From contig NZ_JAGQDF010000015.1 in assembly GCF_018069875.1 (NCBI RefSeq), forward strand, positions 62,001-126,000: a DNA stretch of 64,000 bases, in the 5' to 3' direction. The notes under the pieces are model-generated. The model had not been told where the DNA came from. It saw only the letters and a program-made list of their open reading frames with translations, and ran no database searches. The first letter of the stretch is position 1, and every line of letters begins with the position of its first letter. Source of the stretch: Ideonella alba. Lineage in GTDB: Bacteria; Pseudomonadota; Gammaproteobacteria; Burkholderiales; Burkholderiaceae_C. Below are positions 61,138 through 64,000 of the stretch, piece after piece. A program made the position numbers and the translations under genes.

Positions 61138-62775
61138 TCAGCAGCCCACCGCCGCGCCGTCGCGCCGCGGGTCGCTGGCGGCCACATAACCCTCGACCGC
61201 CGGATCGCCCAGGCGCCAGATGAACTGGCCGGCGCCGAAGTCCTGGTAGCTGTCGCTGATCGGCTCGACCTGGTGGCCGCGCTCGGCCAGGCCGGCCACG
61301 GTGGCGGCTGGCCAGTGCGCCTCGGTGTTGATCGACAGGCCCTGGTTGAAGCGCCAGCGCGGCGCATCGCAGGCGGCCTGCGGCTGCTGGCGGTGCGCCA
61401 GCATGCGCACCAAGGTCTGCACATGGCCCTGCGGCTGCATGTTGGCGCCCATCACACCGAAGGCCATGCGCGGCGCACCATCGGCATCGGTGAGGAAGCC
61501 GGGGATGATGGTGTGGAAGGGCCGGTGGCCCGGTGCCACCTGGTTGGGATGGCCATCGACCAGGCTGAAGCCGTGGCCGCGGTTCTGCAGGCTGATGCCC
61601 CAGTCCGGCAGACACACGCCGGAGCCAAAGCCCATGTAGTTGCTCTGGATCCAGCTGACCATCATCCCCTGCTCGTCGGCGGCGCACAGGTAGATCGTGC
61701 CGCCGCGGCGGTGCACGTCCCCGGGCGTGCCGGCCTGGAAGACCTGCGCGCGGCGTGGGTCGATCAGGCGCGCGCGTGCGGCCAGGTAGTCCTCGTCCAG
61801 CAGGTCCTGCACGCCCACCGTCATGGCCGAGGGCTCGGCGACGAAGCGGTAGACATCGGCAAAGGCCAGCTTGATCGCCTCGATCTGCAGGTGCGCGGCC
61901 TCGGGGCCATCGGGGTCCATCGCGGCCAGGTCGAAGCGGCGCAGGATGCCCAGCGCGATCAGCGCGGTGATGCCCTGCCCGTTCGGCGGGATCTCGTGCA
62001 GGCGGTGGCCCAGCGCGTCGACAGCGATCGGCTCGACCCACTGCGCCGCCATGCCGGCCAGGTCGGCGGTGCGCATCGAGCCGCCCTGCGCCGCCGAGGC
62101 GGCGGCCAGCGCGGCAGCCACCTCACCGCGGTAGAAGGCCTCGCCACCGCTGCGGGCGATCGCGCGCAGCGTTCGCGCAGCGCCGGGCATCGCAAAGCGC
62201 TCGCCCACGTCCGGCGCGCGCCCACGGGGCAGGAACAGCTCGGCAAAGCCCGGCTGGCGCACCAGCGACTCGACCTGCGCCGCCGCCGCCCATTTCTGCT
62301 GCACCACCACCGGCACCGCATAGCCGCGCTCGGCGATCTCGATCGCCGGCGCCAACAGGCGCTCCAAGGGCAGCCGGCCCAGGCGCTGGTGCAGCGCCAT
62401 CCAGCCGGCCACCATGCCGGGCACGGTCACTGCGTCCCAGCCGCGCGCCGGGGGAGCCACCGCCTCGCCGTGGCGCTGCCGGAAATAGGCCGGCGTCCAG
62501 GCGGCCGGTGCGCGCCCCGAGGCGTTCAGGCCCTGCAGACGCTGGCCGTCCCAGACGATGCCGAAGGCGTCCGAGCCCAGGCCGTTGCTGCAGGGTTCGA
62601 CCAGGGTCATGACCGCGGCTGCGGCGACCACGGCATCCGCGGCACTGCCGCCCTCGGCCAGCATGCGCAAACCGGCCTGCGCGGCCAGCGGGTGCGAGGT
62701 GGCCACCATGTTGCGCGCGAACACCGGCAGGCGCGCGCTGGGGTAGTGGCAGTGGTAGTTGAAGGAATGGTTCAC
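61138..62775 (-). CDS. Gamma-glutamyltransferase family protein
   Basis: The 545-residue Ntn-hydrolase precursor has the large-subunit start A-R-N-M-V-A-T-S-H-P-L-A-A-Q-A-G and G-G-S-A-A-D-A-V-V-A near residue 45. The autoprocessing Thr lies in R-G-G-T-I-Y-L-C-A-A-D-E-Q-G, with the substrate region N-Y-M-G-F-G-S-G after it. Family members hydrolyse or transfer gamma-glutamyl groups, or cleave cephalosporin/acylase substrates. No Sec signal is visible, so a cytoplasmic location is more likely than periplasmic. It overlaps the lipoprotein gene by 4 bp. Confidence 0.93.
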   Translation of the reverse strand: MNHSFNYHCHYPSARLPVFARNMVATSHPLAAQAGLRMLAEGGSAADAVVAAAAVMTLVEPCSNGLGSDAFGIVWDGQRLQGLNASGRAPAAWTPAYFRQRHGEAVAPPARGWDAVTVPGMVAGWMALHQRLGRLPLERLLAPAIEIAERGYAVPVVVQQKWAAAAQVESLVRQPGFAELFLPRGRAPDVGERFAMPGAARTLRAIARSGGEAFYRGEVAAALAAASAAQGGSMRTADLAGMAAQWVEPIAVDALGHRLHEIPPNGQGITALIALGILRRFDLAAMDPDGPEAAHLQIEAIKLAFADVYRFVAEPSAMTVGVQDLLDEDYLAARARLIDPRRAQVFQAGTPGDVHRRGGTIYLCAADEQGMMVSWIQSNYMGFGSGVCLPDWGISLQNRGHGFSLVDGHPNQVAPGHRPFHTIIPGFLTDADGAPRMAFGVMGANMQPQGHVQTLVRMLAHRQQPQAACDAPRWRFNQGLSINTEAHWPAATVAGLAERGHQVEPISDSYQDFGAGQFIWRLGDPAVEGYVAASDPRRDGAAVGC

Positions 62776-63470
62776 AGCGGCTCCAGGGTCAGTCGGCCAT
62801 CGACCAGGATCAGCTCGGACGCGGCCTCGTAGCCCGAGTCGAAACCCACCCAGGCCCAGGCCGATCCATCGGCCGCGGCCACCAGCGGGGTGGGCTGCAC
62901 GCCGGACAGGGGCTTGAGTTCGGGCGGCACGGCCACGCAGTCGCGGCCGCTGCTGCTGAGATTGCCCAGCACCATGGACTCACTGCCACCCTGGGTCTGA
63001 TCGCCCTTGTCCAGGTTGAAGCGCCACTCGGCGCCCTCCCGCACACGCGCCGGCGCACGGCCGGCCGCACCGGCCTTGACGGTGACGCCCTCGCCGGGCG
63101 CGCCGCCCACGCCGATGCAGCCACCGGGCACCGTGGCCACCATGCGCAGCGCCCAGCGCACGCGGTAGCGCGCCCCGGGCTGCAGGCCGTCGATGCGGCG
63201 GGCGGTGAAGACGAACAGGTCATCGCTGTGGTTGTGGCCGGCCAGGCGCAGGCCCTGGCCGGCCAGCGGCGCGGGCAGGGCCACCACCGTCTGCGACAGC
63301 TCGGAGGGCGCGGTGTCGTCGCTGTAGTCGGCCGAGCCCAGCTGCCACTGCGAGGCCTCGGCCGCGAAGCCGACGGCCAGGCCGTCGTCGCCGCCCCCGC
63401 AGGCGGCCAGGGCGGCGGCGACTGCCACCAGCGCGAGGGGTCGAAGCGTGCCATGCATGCGCGGCATCAT
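62772..63470 (-). CDS. Putative lipoprotein of unknown function
   Basis: The 232-residue protein has a short hydrophobic leader ending in the lipobox L-A-A-C (residue about 23), followed by a Gly/Asp-rich linker. The mature part shows beta-type strands and conserved-looking Cys pairs, but no domain I know. The start chosen is ATG 63470; an ATG at 63458 would shorten the leader. The last codons overlap the gamma-glutamyltransferase start, so it belongs to that operon. Confidence 0.72.
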   Translation of the reverse strand: MMPRMHGTLRPLALVAVAAALAACGGGDDGLAVGFAAEASQWQLGSADYSDDTAPSELSQTVVALPAPLAGQGLRLAGHNHSDDLFVFTARRIDGLQPGARYRVRWALRMVATVPGGCIGVGGAPGEGVTVKAGAAGRAPARVREGAEWRFNLDKGDQTQGGSESMVLGNLSSSGRDCVAVPPELKPLSGVQPTPLVAAADGSAWAWVGFDSGYEAASELILVDGRLTLEPL

Positions 63471-63474
63471 AGGG

Positions 63475-64000
63475 TCAGGGCTCGACCTGGGCGTCGATGT
63501 AGCGGCGCACGCGGGGCGGCTCGTCGCCCAGATGGAAAGCCAGGCGCTGCTCGCGCAGGCCGATGTCACCGGCAGTGAAGCGTTCGTGGCGACGCAGGTG
63601 CTCCACCCAGCTTTCGTCGACGAAGTACTCGATGTAGCGACCGGGTGCCGCGGCATCCTGGAACAGGCCCCAGGACAGCGCACCCTGGCGCAGCCGGGCC
63701 TGGCGGGTCTGCTGCATCACGGCCTTGAACGCGGCCTCGCGCGCGGGGTCGATCTGGTATTCCACGGTCACCATGACCGGCCCGGCCTCGGGGTCGACCG
63801 GCGACGCCGGTTCGGGCAGGCCGCCGGCGGGCTGGGCCGGGCTGGGGTCGGGCGCGCTGTCGCTGATCAGCGGCCAGCGGCGCAGCAGCAACTGCACGGC
63901 CACGCCGGCCACCACCGAGGCCACCAGCGCGCTGCGCACGCTGCTGTGCCCGGCCACCTGGCCCCACAGCGCCGCGCCGGCCGCCGTGCCACCCATCAGG
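63475..64000 (-). CDS. C-terminal part of an MFS transporter with a fused ABM-like domain
   Basis: The frame is open to the right edge, so only the last 175 or so residues are seen. The visible part has the end of a membrane region (G-G-T-A-A-G-A-A-L-W-G-Q-V-A-G and V-A-S-V-V-A-G-V-A-V-Q-L-L-L-R-R), as in EntS-like MFS_3 transporters. A linker and a dimeric alpha/beta barrel domain follow (V-T-V-E-Y-Q-I-D-P near the start, then G-A-L-S-W-G-L-F-Q-D), resembling antibiotic-biosynthesis monooxygenase (ABM) domains. Fusions of this kind are known in MFS exporters. The stop precedes the lipoprotein start by four bases. Confidence 0.8.
   Translation of the reverse strand, partial: LMGGTAAGAALWGQVAGHSSVRSALVASVVAGVAVQLLLRRWPLISDSAPDPSPAQPAGGLPEPASPVDPEAGPVMVTVEYQIDPAREAAFKAVMQQTRQARLRQGALSWGLFQDAAAPGRYIEYFVDESWVEHLRRHERFTAGDIGLREQRLAFHLGDEPPRVRRYIDAQVEP

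Overview
The window looks like a chromosomal segment of a high-GC betaproteobacterium of the order Burkholderiales (Rubrivivax/Ideonella/Leptothrix-like). The evidence is the roughly 70% GC coding bias, the rpsP-rimM-trmD-rplS operon, the hda-HAD-pcnB-folK string, a DUF3579 gene beside rpsT and argD-argF, and the absence of phage or plasmid backbone genes. No tRNA, rRNA, CRISPR array or intact insertion sequence was seen. All calls come from reading the sequence; no database search was run.

Layout. Positions 1-1594 hold the start of a secreted kelch-like protein and a divergent alpha/beta hydrolase. Positions 1714-8543 form a + strand operon: a TPR/O-GlcNAc-transferase-like GT41 enzyme, a LapB-type ABC exporter with an inactive C39-like domain, an HlyD adaptor and a TolC-family channel. 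Positions 8610-10495 are an accessory patch with vapBC, a 50-bp fragment copied from the neighbouring tolC-like gene and an unrecognised orphan. Positions 10598-12977 carry two glycosyltransferase/methyltransferase-like genes. Positions 13078-24114 are one 11-kb gene for a 3678-residue protein. It consists of 430 octapeptides in unbroken register followed by a C-terminal calcium-binding (EF-hand-like) region of the type seen in type I secreted proteins.

The most interesting proposal is that 1714-24114 works as one unit. The giant, Ser/Thr-bearing octad protein would be glycosylated in the cytoplasm by the GT41 enzyme, and perhaps by the 10.6-13 kb enzymes, and then exported by the adjacent type I system as a surface or extracellular fibre. 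The repeat has a second level: marker octads (E-T-A-D-L type) lie 7 or 10 octads apart and recur every 34 octads (272 residues, 816 bp).

Positions 24339-34542 hold mostly housekeeping genes: DUF599, pirin with a divergent LysR regulator, GluQRS, a tandem FKBP isomerase, an HtrA-like protease, oligoribonuclease, an M48 protease, RsgA and two secreted proteins, one transglutaminase-like. Positions 34628-43021 hold a P-type ATPase, a CobD/CbiB-family protein, a Nudix CoA pyrophosphatase, an orphan ammonium transporter with a sigma-54-like promoter, and the rplS-trmD-rimM-rpsP operon. Positions 43250-53045 hold a GNAT acetyltransferase, pit with its DUF47 partner, DUF486, folK, pcnB, a HAD phosphatase, hda, a PerM/AI-2E permease, SirB1 and murJ. 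Positions 53188-64000 hold rpsT, DUF3579, argD-argF (the argF 3' end is present three times), a phosphoesterase/kinase-USP/YkgJ operon, and a five-gene minus-strand operon (MFS, lipoprotein, gamma-glutamyltransferase, EamA transporter, SDR) cut by the right edge.
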